Position numbers and translations under genes: made by a program. Below, piece after piece: positions 1 to 9,680 of a stretch of DNA of 64,000 bases. The notes below the pieces were generated by a model. That model was given only the letters and a program-made list of their open reading frames with translations, was not told where the DNA came from and made no database searches. Source of the DNA: Deinococcus radiotolerans (GTDB taxonomy: Bacteria; Deinococcota; Deinococci; Deinococcales; Deinococcaceae); contig NZ_BMPE01000001.1 in NCBI RefSeq assembly GCF_014647435.1, forward strand, positions 1 to 64,000, in the 5' to 3' direction. Each line of letters begins with the position of its first letter. Within the stretch, counting starts at the first letter, position 1.

Positions 1-462
1 GTCGCCGAAGGTGAGTTTGATCTGCCCTTCGCTGATCACCGCCGCCCGCGACCGCCCGAAATTCGTGGGGTTCGCGCCGCCCTGCGCGCCGCGCATGCTG
101 CGCCAAAGCACCACCAGAATCAGGCCCGTCAGCACGAGCGGCAGCAGCTGCGCCAGCCAGCCCAGCGTGCTGCCGCTGCCCGTGACGGTCAGGGGCACGC
201 CCGCGTCCCGCACGCGTTTGAGCGTCGCGCCGTCGGGCGGGAGCACCAGGGACCGCACGCCCATCCCGTTCTCCGAGGCGAGCGTCACGTTCGCCAGGCC
301 CGCGCTGTTCAGCGTGACCCGCGTGACCCTTCGGGCATTCAGGTCCTCGAAGAAGCGGTTGGTGGTGTACGGACCGTCACCTGGCGCGGCCAGGGCGGGG
401 GAGATCAGGGCAAGGGCGCCCAGCGCAGTCAGCAGCGGGCGCGGCAACCGTCGGGGACGCAT
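1..462 (-). CDS. ftsH: ATP-dependent zinc metalloprotease FtsH, N-terminal part (cut by window edge)
   Basis: Membrane-anchored AAA+ protease that degrades misfolded membrane proteins; only the first 154 residues lie in the window. Visible are a hydrophobic N-terminal segment (about residues 8-26), a small extracytoplasmic FtsH_ext-like domain (about 30-95), a second membrane segment (about 98-119, ending LILVVLW) and the linker NPTNFGRSRA, which in FtsH leads into the AAA module. The AAA and zinc-protease domains lie beyond position 1. The ATG at 462 has TAGGAT 5 nt upstream, as in a leaderless Deinococcus transcript. The family call rests on membrane topology plus the linker motif; the catalytic residues cannot be seen. 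Confidence 0.85.
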   Translation of the reverse strand, partial: MRPRRLPRPLLTALGALALISPALAAPGDGPYTTNRFFEDLNARRVTRVTLNSAGLANVTLASENGMGVRSLVLPPDGATLKRVRDAGVPLTVTGSGSTLGWLAQLLPLVLTGLILVVLWRSMRGAQGGANPTNFGRSRAAVISEGQIKLTFGD

Positions 463-534
463 ACGTCATCCTACGCCCGGTTGGACCGGCAACTTCGTGA
501 GCCCGGCACTCAGCTGCCGGTCAGCTTCGCGTCA

Positions 535-540
535 TAGGGT
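535..540 (+). promoter_or_regulatory. -10 box TAGGGT, leaderless-type promoter
   Basis: TAGGGT lies 6 nt before the ATG at 547, with no Shine-Dalgarno sequence between. This fits an mRNA that begins at or next to the start codon, a common arrangement in Deinococcus. Confidence 0.55.
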
Positions 541-546
541 GATCAC

Positions 547-1035
<489 letters not shown>

Positions 1036-1047
1036 CCTCAGCCCACA

Positions 1048-1084
1048 CGCCGGAGGCCACCTGCGCGTCAGGTGGCCTCCGGCG
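1048..1084. terminator. Long hairpin between convergent genes
   Basis: A perfect 16-bp stem (1048-1063 with 1069-1084) and a 5-nt loop sit between the + lipoprotein gene and the - frameshifted gene. It has no T-tract, but its position suits a bidirectional terminator. Confidence 0.6.
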
Positions 1085-1093
1085 CGCTGTGGG

Positions 1094-2028
1094 TCAGTGG
1101 TGCAGGGGCACCGTTGCGCGCCGGGCCGCCCGCGGGGATGGCTGAACCGGATGCCCCTTCCACGCCCGCACGAGAGCCCGCAGTGCGGGGTCCGCCAGCC
1201 CGCCAGCCCGAATCAGGGCGGCCGCCATCCGCTGCCGCTCGGCGGGCTCCTGGCCCAGCAGGACCAGCGCGCGGGCCTGCGCCAGCGCGACCAGCGTCTC
1301 ATCCGTCCGCCCGGGCAACGTGAGCGGCGGGCTGGCCCATGCCGTCACGGGAAAGCTCGGAGCGAGTTTGGGCCCCACTCGGCCAGCCAGGTCCACAGGG
1401 CTGGGTCGGTCAGGACCCTGCGCGTTACCACGCCGCGCAGCTCCGGCTGCGCCGACCAGCGCCACGCGCCGGGGCAGGCAGACCCGGCGCGCAGCAGGCC
1501 CACGGCGCTCACCCGGCGGGCCACGCAGGTCACGCCCAGGCCCTCCCCGGCCGCCCACTCACGCAGGACGCGGTGCAGTTCAGCGAACGTGCCGCCCGAC
1601 GCGACCACATCCACCAGCGCGGCCCGCCGGTCCTCGCGGAACAGGTGGCTGGGCCGCAGGCCCACCCCGGCCAGCAGAGGCCGCAGGGCGCTGGCCTGCT
1701 GGGCGTCCAGCGTCGCGTTCAGCAGCGACACGTTCAGCGCCGAGATCCGCCACGACACGGCCACGCCGCCCGTAAGGCCGCTCAGGTACGCCCGGAGCGG
1801 GTCGGGCGAGCGGCCCACGAACACCAGGTCCCGCCCGGCGGCGGCCACCAGCACGCCCGCCAGCGCGGCCCGCAGCGCCGGCAGGTGCGCGCCTGCGCTG
1901 CCCAGGTCGGGGGTCACGCCCAGCCCGTGGGGTTGGGTTACGTCCCACACGCGGGGCCCGCTCGACTGGTTGGGGCAGGCAGGGCTCGTCATGGCGTCAT
2001 GCTGCGCCGCGCCCGGTGCGGGCCGCAT
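1094..2028 (-). pseudogene. Uncharacterised protein gene split by a frameshift
   Basis: Two overlapping frames carry one plausible protein of about 310 residues. The first frame (start at 2028, or the ATG at 1992 giving MTSPAC...) contains DLVFVGRSPDPLRAYLSGL and runs to about 1370, where it reads ...LAEWGPNS and soon stops. The adjacent frame resumes at that point (GPKLAPSFPVTAW...) and continues to a stop at 1094. Adding one base in the GGG/CCCC/AAA homopolymers at 1367-1376 restores a single ORF. I do not recognise the family. The alternatives are a true pseudogene, a sequencing error, or programmed frameshifting; nothing here points to the last. Confidence 0.6.
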
Positions 2029-2060
2029 CTGCCATCCGGCGCACCCGCGTTCAGGCCGGT

Positions 2061-2066
2061 TATCCT
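2061..2066 (+). promoter_or_regulatory. -10 box TATCCT, leaderless-type promoter
   Basis: TATCCT ends 6 nt before the ATG at 2073. This supports that start over the longer upstream reading, which would begin at 2016. Confidence 0.55.
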
Positions 2067-2072
2067 GCCCGC

Positions 2073-2438
2073 ATGAGCCTCACCTTCCAGGACGCCAGCG
2101 CGCGCGTGGACGCCTTCATCTCCCAGTTCAAGGAGGGGTACTTCCCGCCGCTGCTGATGCTGGCCCGCCTGACCGAGGAGACCGGCGAGATCGCCCGCGT
2201 GATCGCCCACCAGAACGGCAAGACGCCCAAGGCCGGCGAGGACGCCGGAGACCTGGAGATGGAACTGGCGGACCTGCTGTTCGTGACGATCTGCATGGCG
2301 AACGAACGCGGGCTGGACCTGGAACGCGGCTTCGAGCGCATGATGACGAAGATCGAGCGGCGTGACGCGACCCGCTGGACGAAGAAGGACACGGACGAGG
2401 ACGCCGCTGACCGGGCCGCTGAGGAGGGCGCGCTGTGA
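2073..2438 (+). CDS. MazG-like nucleotide pyrophosphohydrolase (YpjD/RS21-C6 type)
   Basis: A 121-residue all-alpha NTP pyrophosphatase likely to cleave non-canonical or surplus nucleoside triphosphates to NMP and PPi. The metal-binding MazG pattern is visible: EETGEIAR (about residues 32-39), then GEDAGDLEMELADLLFV with the paired acidic ExxxD/DxxxE arrangement. The start FKEGYFPPLLMLARL is typical of YpjD-like members, and single-domain length fits. The next gene starts with GTG overlapping this stop, so the two are translationally coupled. With the NUDIX gene two positions downstream, this run looks like metabolite and nucleotide housekeeping. The substrate cannot be told from sequence. 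Confidence 0.85.
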   Translation: MSLTFQDASARVDAFISQFKEGYFPPLLMLARLTEETGEIARVIAHQNGKTPKAGEDAGDLEMELADLLFVTICMANERGLDLERGFERMMTKIERRDATRWTKKDTDEDAADRAAEEGAL

Positions 2439-2980
2439 CCGGCGACGCGGCGGGTGACCCGCGCTACCCGGTCGGGCCGATGCCCACGCCCCTGACCCTC
2501 ACGCCCACCGAGCGGGTCGAGGCGCTGGGGCAGGTGTTCGCACTGCCCGCCGATCTGTTCGAGGCGGTGCAGGGCCTCTCCGAGGCGCAGCTGGCCACCC
2601 CGTACCGCGAGGGCGGCTGGACGGTGCGGCAGGTCGTGCACCACGTGGCCGAGAGTCACATGAACGCGTTCATTCGCCTGAAGCTCGCGCTGACCGAGAA
2701 CAACCCGGTGATCAAGCCGTACGAGGAGGACCGCTGGGCGACCCTGCCCGATCACGAGCTGGTGCCAGAGGTGAGCCTGAACCTGATCGACGCGCTGCAC
2801 TCTCGCCTGGGCATGCTGTTCGCGTCACTGGACCCGCAGGGGGACGACTGGGCCCGCCCCTGGACGCACCCGGCGCAGGGCCGCACGTACACCGTGGACA
2901 CCCTGCTGGCCATGTACGCCTGGCACGGGCGGCACCACGTGGCGCACATCACCGGCCTGCGCGACCGGATGGGCTGGTAG
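2435..2980 (+). CDS. DinB/YfiT-family metal-dependent hydrolase
   Basis: A 181-residue four-helix DinB-superfamily protein of the YfiT type. Residues expected for the three-His metal site are visible: the H of VHHVAESHMN, and HGRHHVAHI near the C-terminus. The N-terminal DPRYPVGP phrase and GGWTVRQVVHH are hallmarks of YfiT proteins. In low-GC Gram-positives YfiT is tied to bacillithiol-dependent transfer or hydrolysis; whether that applies here is inference. Translation starts at a GTG overlapping the preceding stop by 4 nt. The next gene starts directly after this stop, so the three genes form an operon. Confidence 0.85.
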   Translation: MTGDAAGDPRYPVGPMPTPLTLTPTERVEALGQVFALPADLFEAVQGLSEAQLATPYREGGWTVRQVVHHVAESHMNAFIRLKLALTENNPVIKPYEEDRWATLPDHELVPEVSLNLIDALHSRLGMLFASLDPQGDDWARPWTHPAQGRTYTVDTLLAMYAWHGRHHVAHITGLRDRMGW

Positions 2981-3466
<486 letters not shown>

Positions 3467-3470
3467 GCCC

Positions 3471-5303
3471 TCAGCGGCGTGCAGCAGGCGCCGCGTCCGC
3501 GCGGGGCACGAGCACAATGGCGTTCGGCACGGGGCGGCTCCAGACCGTGTTCAGGTACCCGCCCAGGTTCGCGTACCCGCCGGTCACGAACGCCGTGGCG
3601 CTGCTGCCGCTGTCCAGGCGCACGGCGTCCCGCACGCCCGCCTTCGCCAGCGCGGACGCGAACGCCTCAGGACTCCCGTGCTCCAGGAACGCAATCGTGG
3701 GTTGACCAGCCAGCGTCCCGAACGCCACCTGCCGGGTGGGCCGCCAGATGCTCGCAGCGGTGTTGAAGCCCTCCCGGGCCGGGTCGAGTGCCACGCGGCC
3801 GCCCTGCACCAGCAGCGGCCCGGCACTCAGGGCGTCCGTGGCGGCGTCCCAGCCGCCCTCCGCGCGCCAGTTCAGCGTGGCGCTCAGTGGGGCACCTGCC
3901 GTGCGGGGCAGCTGCGGGAAGCGCGCCGGGTCGAAGGTGAAGGCCAGTGTCCCCTGGGGCGGGGTCACCAGGCCCGTCATCGCTGAGCCCACCACGCCCG
4001 CGCCGGGCGCTACGAGCAGCGTGGTCAGGCGGTCCGCACCGACCCGGGTGCGGCCGTCCCCCACGAACGCCGTGAGCAGGCCGGGGTCCGCCTTGGCCCG
4101 CACGCTGTTCACGGTCACGCTGAAGCCTGCGCCACTCAGGACGTACCGGGGCCGGGGGTAACCGAAGAGGGTGTCACCCTGCGCGGTGAAGCCCAGCGTG
4201 GCACGCTTTTCTAGGCTGGGTGCGGTCATCAGGCCGCCCATGGCGACCAGGTCCACTGGCAGGTGCGTGCCTGGATCGAAGTACCCGCCGTTCACGCCGG
4301 CCACGCCGCCCACGCGCTTCACGAGGTCCGCGACGCCGCTGGCCTGTCCGGTCGGGGCGCTCACCACGCGCGGCTGGTAGCGGGCCGGGTCGAAACTCAG
4401 CAGGTGCAGGCTGCCCAGCTGCCGGTACGTCACGCCGTCCGGCATGGCGTCCGGGTCCACGGGGGGCGGCACGTTCCCGTCCAGGTAGGTGGTGGTGTCG
4501 ATCACGACGCGCTCCGGGTTGTTCAGCGTGAAGATCTCGCTGCGCCCGCCCCCGGTCGTGAGGCCCACCGCGGCGCCCTGCGGGGTCTGCGTGAGGGTCA
4601 GGGTGTCACCGGACTCAAGGGTCTGCGAGGAGGGGGTGACGGACACGCCGCTCAGGGTGACAGTCAGGCCGTTCTGGAGGCGCGTGACGCTGCTGGCCGC
4701 CGCGCCACTGAGTTCCAGCACGACCCGCTGCACCTCCACCGTGCGGTGCAGGGTGCGGCTCACGCGGACGGTATCCAGATTCACCGTGAACGCCGGTTGC
4801 GGCTGTGGCAGGGGAGAGGGCGCCGGGGTGGGGCCGGGTACGGGCGCCTGTGCCAGATCCGGCGAGGGCGGCAGGGTCGCGGCCGGCACGCTGCTCGGGG
4901 CGGCGAAATCCAGCAGGGCGGGCGTGTCGGCCAGCACCTGGAGGCCCAGCGCGTTCAGGGCCGCCAGAGGAACGAACAGACTGCCGCCGCTCAGCTGCGG
5001 CACGGGCAGCTTCGCGCTCAGCGTGAAGCCCGTGGCGCGCCACCCGGTGGCCGGGTCGTAGCGCAGTTCCCGCGTGCCTAGCAGCAGGCGCAGGTCCGCC
5101 GGGTCGTTGCGGACGGCCACACCCAGGCGCGGCAGGGTCCACACCGGCAGCATCTCCCCGCCGGGGAGGGCCTGCGTGCCCACCGCCGCCGACTGCACCA
5201 CGCCGCCAATCGCGACGGGCCGCGCGCCCGCCGATCCGATCAGGGCTGCGCCGAGCAGCAGAAGGGCGAGGCGACGGGGGAAAGCTCGGGGGGACGCAGT
5301 CAC
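3471..5303 (-). CDS. Exported phosphodiester glycosidase family protein (NAGPA/DUF2233)
   Basis: A 610-residue secreted protein with a clear signal peptide ([16 protein letters not shown], about residues 12-27). The N-terminal third contains a copper-amine-oxidase-N-like region ([16 protein letters not shown]) and an AMIN-like beta region ([15 protein letters not shown]) after a Pro-rich linker (about 135-170). The C-terminal half is the phosphodiester glycosidase fold, with [17 protein letters not shown] and, late, [13 protein letters not shown] and [11 protein letters not shown]. This pattern is typical of cell-wall exoproteins related to N-acetylglucosamine-1-phosphodiester alpha-N-acetylglucosaminidase. 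The GTG start at 5303 has TACACT 7 nt upstream. The substrate is probably an envelope glycan, by inference. Confidence 0.85.
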   Translation of the reverse strand: MTASPRAFPRRLALLLLGAALIGSAGARPVAIGGVVQSAAVGTQALPGGEMLPVWTLPRLGVAVRNDPADLRLLLGTRELRYDPATGWRATGFTLSAKLPVPQLSGGSLFVPLAALNALGLQVLADTPALLDFAAPSSVPAATLPPSPDLAQAPVPGPTPAPSPLPQPQPAFTVNLDTVRVSRTLHRTVEVQRVVLELSGAAASSVTRLQNGLTVTLSGVSVTPSSQTLESGDTLTLTQTPQGAAVGLTTGGGRSEIFTLNNPERVVIDTTTYLDGNVPPPVDPDAMPDGVTYRQLGSLHLLSFDPARYQPRVVSAPTGQASGVADLVKRVGGVAGVNGGYFDPGTHLPVDLVAMGGLMTAPSLEKRATLGFTAQGDTLFGYPRPRYVLSGAGFSVTVNSVRAKADPGLLTAFVGDGRTRVGADRLTTLLVAPGAGVVGSAMTGLVTPPQGTLAFTFDPARFPQLPRTAGAPLSATLNWRAEGGWDAATDALSAGPLLVQGGRVALDPAREGFNTAASIWRPTRQVAFGTLAGQPTIAFLEHGSPEAFASALAKAGVRDAVRLDSGSSATAFVTGGYANLGGYLNTVWSRPVPNAIVLVPRADAAPAARR

Positions 5304-5405
5304 GCCGCGGAGTGTACCGTCCGCCCCGGCGCGCGCTGGTGAGCGGCCCGTCAGCTTCAGTGTTGGGAGTCACGGTCAGTGACGCTCTTGTATGAAAAGT
5401 GAATT

Positions 5406-5411
5406 TATACT
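5406..5411 (+). promoter_or_regulatory. -10 box TATACT ahead of mglB
   Basis: TATACT ends 9 nt before the mglB ATG at 5421, in an AT-rich patch (5386-5425) within otherwise GC-rich DNA. There is no convincing -35 box at 17 bp. The region is shared with the divergent glycosidase gene. Confidence 0.5.
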
Positions 5412-5420
5412 TGACCGCAT

Positions 5421-5906
5421 ATGATTGAACCTTCACTGGCGCTGTACGGGGACGCCTTCGAACGCGTTGACGGTCTTATCCAGGAGCTTCTCGACACCAC
5501 CGGCGTCCGTTACGGCCTGCTCGTGGACCGCAAGGGCTTCGTCCTCTCGCACAAAGAAGCCCTGTGGGCGCCGCGTCCCCCCGCGCTGGACAGCGTCGCC
5601 ACGCTGGTCGCTAGCAACGCCGCCGCGACCGCCGCGCTAGCCAACATGCTGGGCGAACGCACCTTCAGCGAGCAGATCCACCAGGGTGAGAACGGCACGC
5701 TGTACGTCGAATCGGTCGGCACGGACTCGCTCCTCACGCTGATCTTTGACGCCAGCGTCCCCCTGGGCAAGGTGAAGGTGTACGCCAAGAAGAGCATCGC
5801 GCAGATCGCCGCGATTCTCGACGAACTCAAGGACATCCCCCCGGTGCAGCTGGGCGAGGACTTCAGCGCGGGCGCAACCTCGCTGCTCGACGATCTGCTG
5901 GGCTGA
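5421..5906 (+). CDS. mglB: Roadblock/LC7 protein MglB, GTPase-activating partner of MglA
   Basis: A 161-residue Roadblock/LC7-fold protein. The core reads [19 protein letters not shown], then [15 protein letters not shown] and [15 protein letters not shown], the order expected for MglB. It is followed 54 nt later by mglA in the same orientation, the conserved pairing in which MglB homodimers stimulate GTP hydrolysis by MglA. In Myxococcus and Thermus the pair sets cell polarity for motility or type IV pili. In a Deinococcus-like non-motile host the role may be polarity of envelope or pilus machinery, which is inference. There is a short C-terminal acidic tail. Confidence 0.88.
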   Translation: MIEPSLALYGDAFERVDGLIQELLDTTGVRYGLLVDRKGFVLSHKEALWAPRPPALDSVATLVASNAAATAALANMLGERTFSEQIHQGENGTLYVESVGTDSLLTLIFDASVPLGKVKVYAKKSIAQIAAILDELKDIPPVQLGEDFSAGATSLLDDLLG

Positions 5907-5960
5907 ACCCACCCCGGCTCCCACCCCTCACCGTTCGCCTGATTCCACCAGAGGAGTTCC

Positions 5961-6551
5961 ATGAGCACCATCAACTTCGCGGCGCGCGAAATCAACTGCA
6001 AGATCGTCTACTACGGCCCCGGCATGAGCGGCAAGACCACCAACCTCAAGCACGTGTTCTCCAAGGTGCCCGGCCACCTGCGCGGCGAGATGGTCAGCCT
6101 GGCCACCGAGGACGAACGCACGCTGTTCTTCGACTTCCTGCCCCTGGACCTGGGGACCGTGCAGGGCTTCAAGACCCGCTTCCACCTGTACACCGTGCCC
6201 GGCCAGGTGTTCTACAACGCCAGCCGCAAGCTGATCCTGCGTGGCGTGGACGGCATCGTGTTCGTCGCGGACAGCGCCCCCAACCGCCTGCGCGCGAACG
6301 CCGAGAGCATGCGCAACCTGCGCGAGAACCTCCAGGAGCACGGCATTGACGTGCGCGACGTGCCCATCGTGCTTCAGGTGAACAAACGCGACCTGCCCGA
6401 CGCGCTGCCGCTCGAGATGATCCGCGCCGTGATCGACCCCCGGCAGGAACTCATGATCTTCGAGGCCATGTCCGACAAGGGCGTCGGCGTCTTCGAGACC
6501 CTCAAGACCGTCAGTCGCCTGGTGCTGGAGCGTCTCTCCCAGAACAAGTAA
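5961..6551 (+). CDS. mglA: Ras-like GTPase MglA
   Basis: A 196-residue small GTPase. It has G1 GPGMSGKTT (about residues 19-27), a G3 region [13 protein letters not shown] in which the Ras DxxG motif is TVPG as in bacterial MglA, and G4 NKRD. The distinctive MglA opening [15 protein letters not shown] is present. A Shine-Dalgarno AGAGGAG lies about 5 nt before the ATG at 5961, unlike the many leaderless genes around it, which fits its position as second gene of the mglB-mglA operon. MglA-GTP marks a cell pole and MglB resets it. A hairpin follows at 6564-6596. Confidence 0.92.
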   Translation: MSTINFAAREINCKIVYYGPGMSGKTTNLKHVFSKVPGHLRGEMVSLATEDERTLFFDFLPLDLGTVQGFKTRFHLYTVPGQVFYNASRKLILRGVDGIVFVADSAPNRLRANAESMRNLRENLQEHGIDVRDVPIVLQVNKRDLPDALPLEMIRAVIDPRQELMIFEAMSDKGVGVFETLKTVSRLVLERLSQNK

Positions 6552-6563
6552 AGCGCAGAAGGC

Positions 6564-6596
6564 AGCGGGCCACCCACGTACGCGCGGGTGGCCCGC
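6564..6596 (+). terminator. Hairpin terminator after mglA
   Basis: A 12-bp stem, 6564-6575 with 6585-6596, 12 nt after the mglA stop. The T-tract is weak, so this may be Rho-assisted. Confidence 0.65.
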
Positions 6597-6794
6597 TCTC
6601 TGACCGCCCAACCCTGCAGAGCGGCGGACCGAATCGACACTTCTATGCGGCACACCGGCCTCAACTCTGGGCCACGTGAGCACCGGTCATTCATGGTGCC
6701 CCCCTGGTGTCCTGGCGGCTCCTGCGCCTTCCTCTGCACCCGGTTGAATCCCGTTCCCCGGTCTGCGCTCCGCCTGAACTGGTGGTGCATCCCG

Positions 6795-6800
6795 TATGCT
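6795..6800 (+). promoter_or_regulatory. -10 box TATGCT, leaderless-type promoter
   Basis: TATGCT lies 8 nt upstream of the ATG at 6809, with no Shine-Dalgarno sequence between. Confidence 0.5.
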
Positions 6801-6808
6801 GAAGCGTA

Positions 6809-7480
6809 ATGAGCGCCGTGATTCACCTGCAAGCGCTCGGGCTGACCGAGTACGAAGCCCGTGCCTACACCGCCCTTCTGGCCCTGGGCCGGGCCGTTCC
6901 GGCCCGCGTGGCCCGGCAGGCCGGTATTCCCCGGCCCAAAATCTACGAGACGCTCGAACGCCTGGAGGGGCGCGGCCTGGCCGCCAAGGTCGGGCAGAAC
7001 CCCCTGGAATACGCGCCGCTCAGCGCCCGGGAGTACCTCGCGCGCGCACGCCGGGCCTTCGATGACCGGCTGGGCGCCCTGGACCGCGACCTGTCCCGCC
7101 TGGCCCCCGACCCGGCCCCCGAGGCGGTCTACCACCTGTACGGCGAGGCGGCCATTCGCAGCCTCTGTGAGGACCTGACCCTGAACGCCCGGCGCAGCCT
7201 GTACATGGCGGGTGACGCCAGTTTCGCCGACCGTCTGGAACGACTCAGCCCGCGCGGGGTGGACCTGTACCGCACGCCCCTGGCGAACCTGCCGGCCATT
7301 GCGGCGCCCGGTCAGCGGGCCTTCCTGCTCGCCCGGGACGGTGAGGCGGCGCTCGTGGCGCACTTCATCGATGAGGGCGGCGTGGGTGAGGCGCACGGCG
7401 TACACACCCACAACCCCGTGATCATCCACCTGATCGAGGGGTACGTGCAGCTGGCCGCGCAGCAGCTTCAGCCGCGCTGA
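6809..7480 (+). CDS. TrmB-family transcriptional regulator
   Basis: A 223-residue protein with an N-terminal winged helix of the TrmB type: LQALGLTEYEARAYTALLALG, then ARQAGIPRPKIYETLERLEGRGL (residues 6-57). TrmB-like regulators bind DNA and respond to sugars through a C-terminal domain. Here the C-terminal part (about 105-223) contains a PLD-like ligand region (YMAGDASFADRLERL, HFIDEGGVGEAHGVHTHNP) and is shorter than in archaeal TrmB. It is monocistronic, ends just before the tRNA genes, and no linked transport operon is visible, so the effector is unknown. Confidence 0.82.
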   Translation: MSAVIHLQALGLTEYEARAYTALLALGRAVPARVARQAGIPRPKIYETLERLEGRGLAAKVGQNPLEYAPLSAREYLARARRAFDDRLGALDRDLSRLAPDPAPEAVYHLYGEAAIRSLCEDLTLNARRSLYMAGDASFADRLERLSPRGVDLYRTPLANLPAIAAPGQRAFLLARDGEAALVAHFIDEGGVGEAHGVHTHNPVIIHLIEGYVQLAAQQLQPR

Positions 7481-7564
7481 GCAGCGCCAGCGGGCCGCCG
7501 TGTTGACAGTGCCGGGGGTCGCTGGTAGCATAGCTGAGCCTCAAACGAGGCGGCACGATCAAGA

Positions 7565-7640
<76 letters not shown>

Positions 7641-7646
7641 GAAGGT

Positions 7647-7671
7647 GCCCCGCATGCACGCGGGGCTTTTT
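7647..7671 (+). terminator. Intrinsic terminator after tRNA-Ala
   Basis: Stem GCCCCGC (7647-7653) with GCGGGGC (7660-7666), followed by TTTTT. Confidence 0.85.
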
Positions 7672-7674
7672 CAA

Positions 7675-7756
<82 letters not shown>

Positions 7757-7760
7757 GGAG

Positions 7761-7785
7761 AATCCCGTCCAGGACGGGATTTTTC
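7761..7785 (+). terminator. Intrinsic terminator after tRNA-Met (island-side)
   Basis: Stem ATCCCGTC/GACGGGAT within 7762-7780, followed by a T-rich run. The right-hand att copy is followed by a different terminator, so this one probably arrived with the island. Confidence 0.8.
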
Positions 7786-7875
7786 TTTTTGTATCGCAAG
7801 ATTGAACTTGGTGTACCGACCCGTGATCGTTCGCTCCAGATCCAGACCGCTGAGACCCGTCAAAGGGGCATCGAC

Positions 7876-8772
7876 ATGGTCATCTCCGAACTCTGGGAGC
7901 AGTTCTACTACCACCTGCGGGTCAAACGGCGAGCCAGGACAACACTCCGCTTCTACAGCGTCACGCAGCGCGCCCTCGAGCGGTACGCCGCGCACGACGC
8001 TGGCTTCCCGGCTTCTCCAGACCTCATCACGGTGACCCACCTCCGGGGCTTCCTCGTGTGGCTGGATGACCAGGGTCTGGCGCCAGGGGGCATTCATGCC
8101 CACGTGCGGGCGCTCAAGGCCTGCTTCGGCTGGGCTCACAAAGAAGAGCTGCTTTCCCGAAACCCAGCATTGCGTCTGGAACGGCCGACCTTGCCCGGGC
8201 ACCGCCTCCCCATGGTCGATGCCGACCTGGTTGGAAGCCTCATTCAAAAGGCCCGCGCCGCAGACCAGCCTCTCAGAGACGTGGCCCTGCTGCTGACCCT
8301 CTTCGACACCGGTGTGCGGCTGGGTGAAGTGATTGGCATGAAGGTGAACGACCTTCGTCCGGAGAAGGGCCTGGTCCGCGTGGTGGGCAAGGGGGACAAG
8401 GAGCGCTCCGTCCCCATCGGAACGCGGGCCCTGGGCGCCATCACCACCTACATGCGCCGCGAGCGCCGTCCCAAGCACGCCGGGGTGCATCACCTCTTCC
8501 TGAACCGCACTGGGCAGGCGATGACCCGGAGCTGCGTCGGTATCCGCCTGAGCCTGCTGGCCCGGCACCTCGACCTCGACCGCTCCCTGGCGGCGCCCCA
8601 TGCCTTCCGCCGGGGCTTCGCGGTGGAGTTCCTGCGCAACGGCGGCGACGTCTTCACGCTGCAGCAGATCCTGGGGCACAGCAGCCTCGAGATGACGCGG
8701 CGTTACGTCAACTTCCTCGACGAGGACCTCAAGGCGGCGCACCTGCGCTTCTCGCCGGGAGACCGCCTGTGA
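7876..8772 (+). CDS. Tyrosine recombinase (integrase) of the island
   Basis: A 298-residue phage-type integrase catalysing site-specific recombination at the tRNA-Met att site. The N-terminal SAM-like core-binding domain covers about residues 1-95. The catalytic domain contains the Arg of TGVRLGEV (about 148), HAFRRG (H-x-x-R, about 242-245), GHSS (about 267) and the nucleophile Tyr of RRYVNF (about 277). I choose the ATG at 7876 because AAAGGGG lies 9 nt upstream; an open frame extends back to a TTG at 7789. It sits 120 nt after the intact tRNA, and its stop overlaps the GTG of the next gene. Confidence 0.93.
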   Translation: MVISELWEQFYYHLRVKRRARTTLRFYSVTQRALERYAAHDAGFPASPDLITVTHLRGFLVWLDDQGLAPGGIHAHVRALKACFGWAHKEELLSRNPALRLERPTLPGHRLPMVDADLVGSLIQKARAADQPLRDVALLLTLFDTGVRLGEVIGMKVNDLRPEKGLVRVVGKGDKERSVPIGTRALGAITTYMRRERRPKHAGVHHLFLNRTGQAMTRSCVGIRLSLLARHLDLDRSLAAPHAFRRGFAVEFLRNGGDVFTLQQILGHSSLEMTRRYVNFLDEDLKAAHLRFSPGDRL

Positions 8773-9578
8773 CCCCGGAGCCGCTGAACAGGGTGCTGGC
8801 GCACTACGGCTTTGACTCTGTGAGCACCATCGAACAGATCGAACGGGGAGGGGAGTGGCGGGTCCGGCAGGGCGACCGGATCCTGCGCTGGGCCCCCGCG
8901 GATCGGCCGCTGGCCGAACATATCGTCCGCGACGCGCAGCTCTTAAGCGTCCTGGAGCACCACCATATTCCCGCGCCGGAACTCCTCGCTCTGGATATGA
9001 GTGACTCAGCGCAGGTGGTCAGCGTGCAGGATCTGCGGCTGCCAGGTGCCCACACCGGGCTCGGTGCCACCGGGCTGTCGGAGCAGGGCTGGCGATCGCT
9101 GGGAGGGTACCTGTTCGCCCTGCATGAGCGTGGACCTCTCTCCCCGACGTCCCGCTCCATGCCTCCGGTGAACGCGGAGCGAGCCCTCGCCCTCCTGCGA
9201 GACCGCCAGGTTCTGGACGCGGCCCAGGTCCGCTGGGTACGGCGCTGGCTGTCCCTGGTGCCTCCCGCCGTTCCGGTGCTGACGCACGGCATGGTGACGC
9301 CGTCCTGGGTGGTGACCGATGACCGGGGCGATCTGGTTCTGGGCCTGACCGACTGGAGTGTGGCCGGTCCCAGGCTGCCAGGGCACGACTTCCTGCACCT
9401 GCCTGAGGCGGCGCGCTGGACCGTGCTGGAGGGCTACGGCCAGACCGGCTTCCCGAGACTCCTTCAGGTTTACCTGCATCAATTGTTGGAAGCCGCCCGG
9501 GACGTCGCGCCAGAAGCCGTCACAGGCGCGGCGCTTGAGCAGTTGCACCGTCTGATCGAGGAAGAACTGCGGCTCTAG
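8769..9578 (+). CDS. APH-like phosphotransferase fold protein with altered active site
   Basis: A 269-residue protein resembling the aminoglycoside/choline kinase superfamily: an N-lobe (GGEWRVRQGDRILRWAP), then a C-lobe with LTHGMVTPSWVV (171-182) and LGLTDWSVAGPRLPGHDFLHL. The catalytic HGD...N loop is changed to H173-G-M with S179 where Asn is normal, although the metal-binding IDW-like TDW (194-196) remains. It may therefore be a pseudokinase or a divergent kinase. The GTG start overlaps the integrase stop by 4 nt, so it is co-translated with the integrase, an unusual partner. A terminator follows. The function is unknown. Confidence 0.6.
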   Translation: MTPEPLNRVLAHYGFDSVSTIEQIERGGEWRVRQGDRILRWAPADRPLAEHIVRDAQLLSVLEHHHIPAPELLALDMSDSAQVVSVQDLRLPGAHTGLGATGLSEQGWRSLGGYLFALHERGPLSPTSRSMPPVNAERALALLRDRQVLDAAQVRWVRRWLSLVPPAVPVLTHGMVTPSWVVTDDRGDLVLGLTDWSVAGPRLPGHDFLHLPEAARWTVLEGYGQTGFPRLLQVYLHQLLEAARDVAPEAVTGAALEQLHRLIEEELRL

Positions 9579-9590
9579 AGAGATCCTTGG

Positions 9591-9633
9591 AGGCCCGAAC
9601 CCCTGCTGCGGAGCGTGGGGCTTCGGGCCTTTA
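9591..9633 (+). terminator. Intrinsic terminator after the integrase operon
   Basis: AGGCCCGAA at 9591-9599 pairs with TTCGGGCCT at 9622-9630, with an inner CCCC/GGGG stem, then TTATTT. Confidence 0.8.
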
Positions 9634-9680
9634 TTTGCTTCGGTTACGGTGGGCTGCCGCGACTGAACTGCGCGGACGCG

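Noticed and set aside
7789..7875. Extended integrase N-terminus from a TTG at 7789
   Set aside because: The TTG lies in the T-run of the tRNA terminator and the added 29 residues are not integrase-like; ATG 7876 has AAAGGGG upstream.
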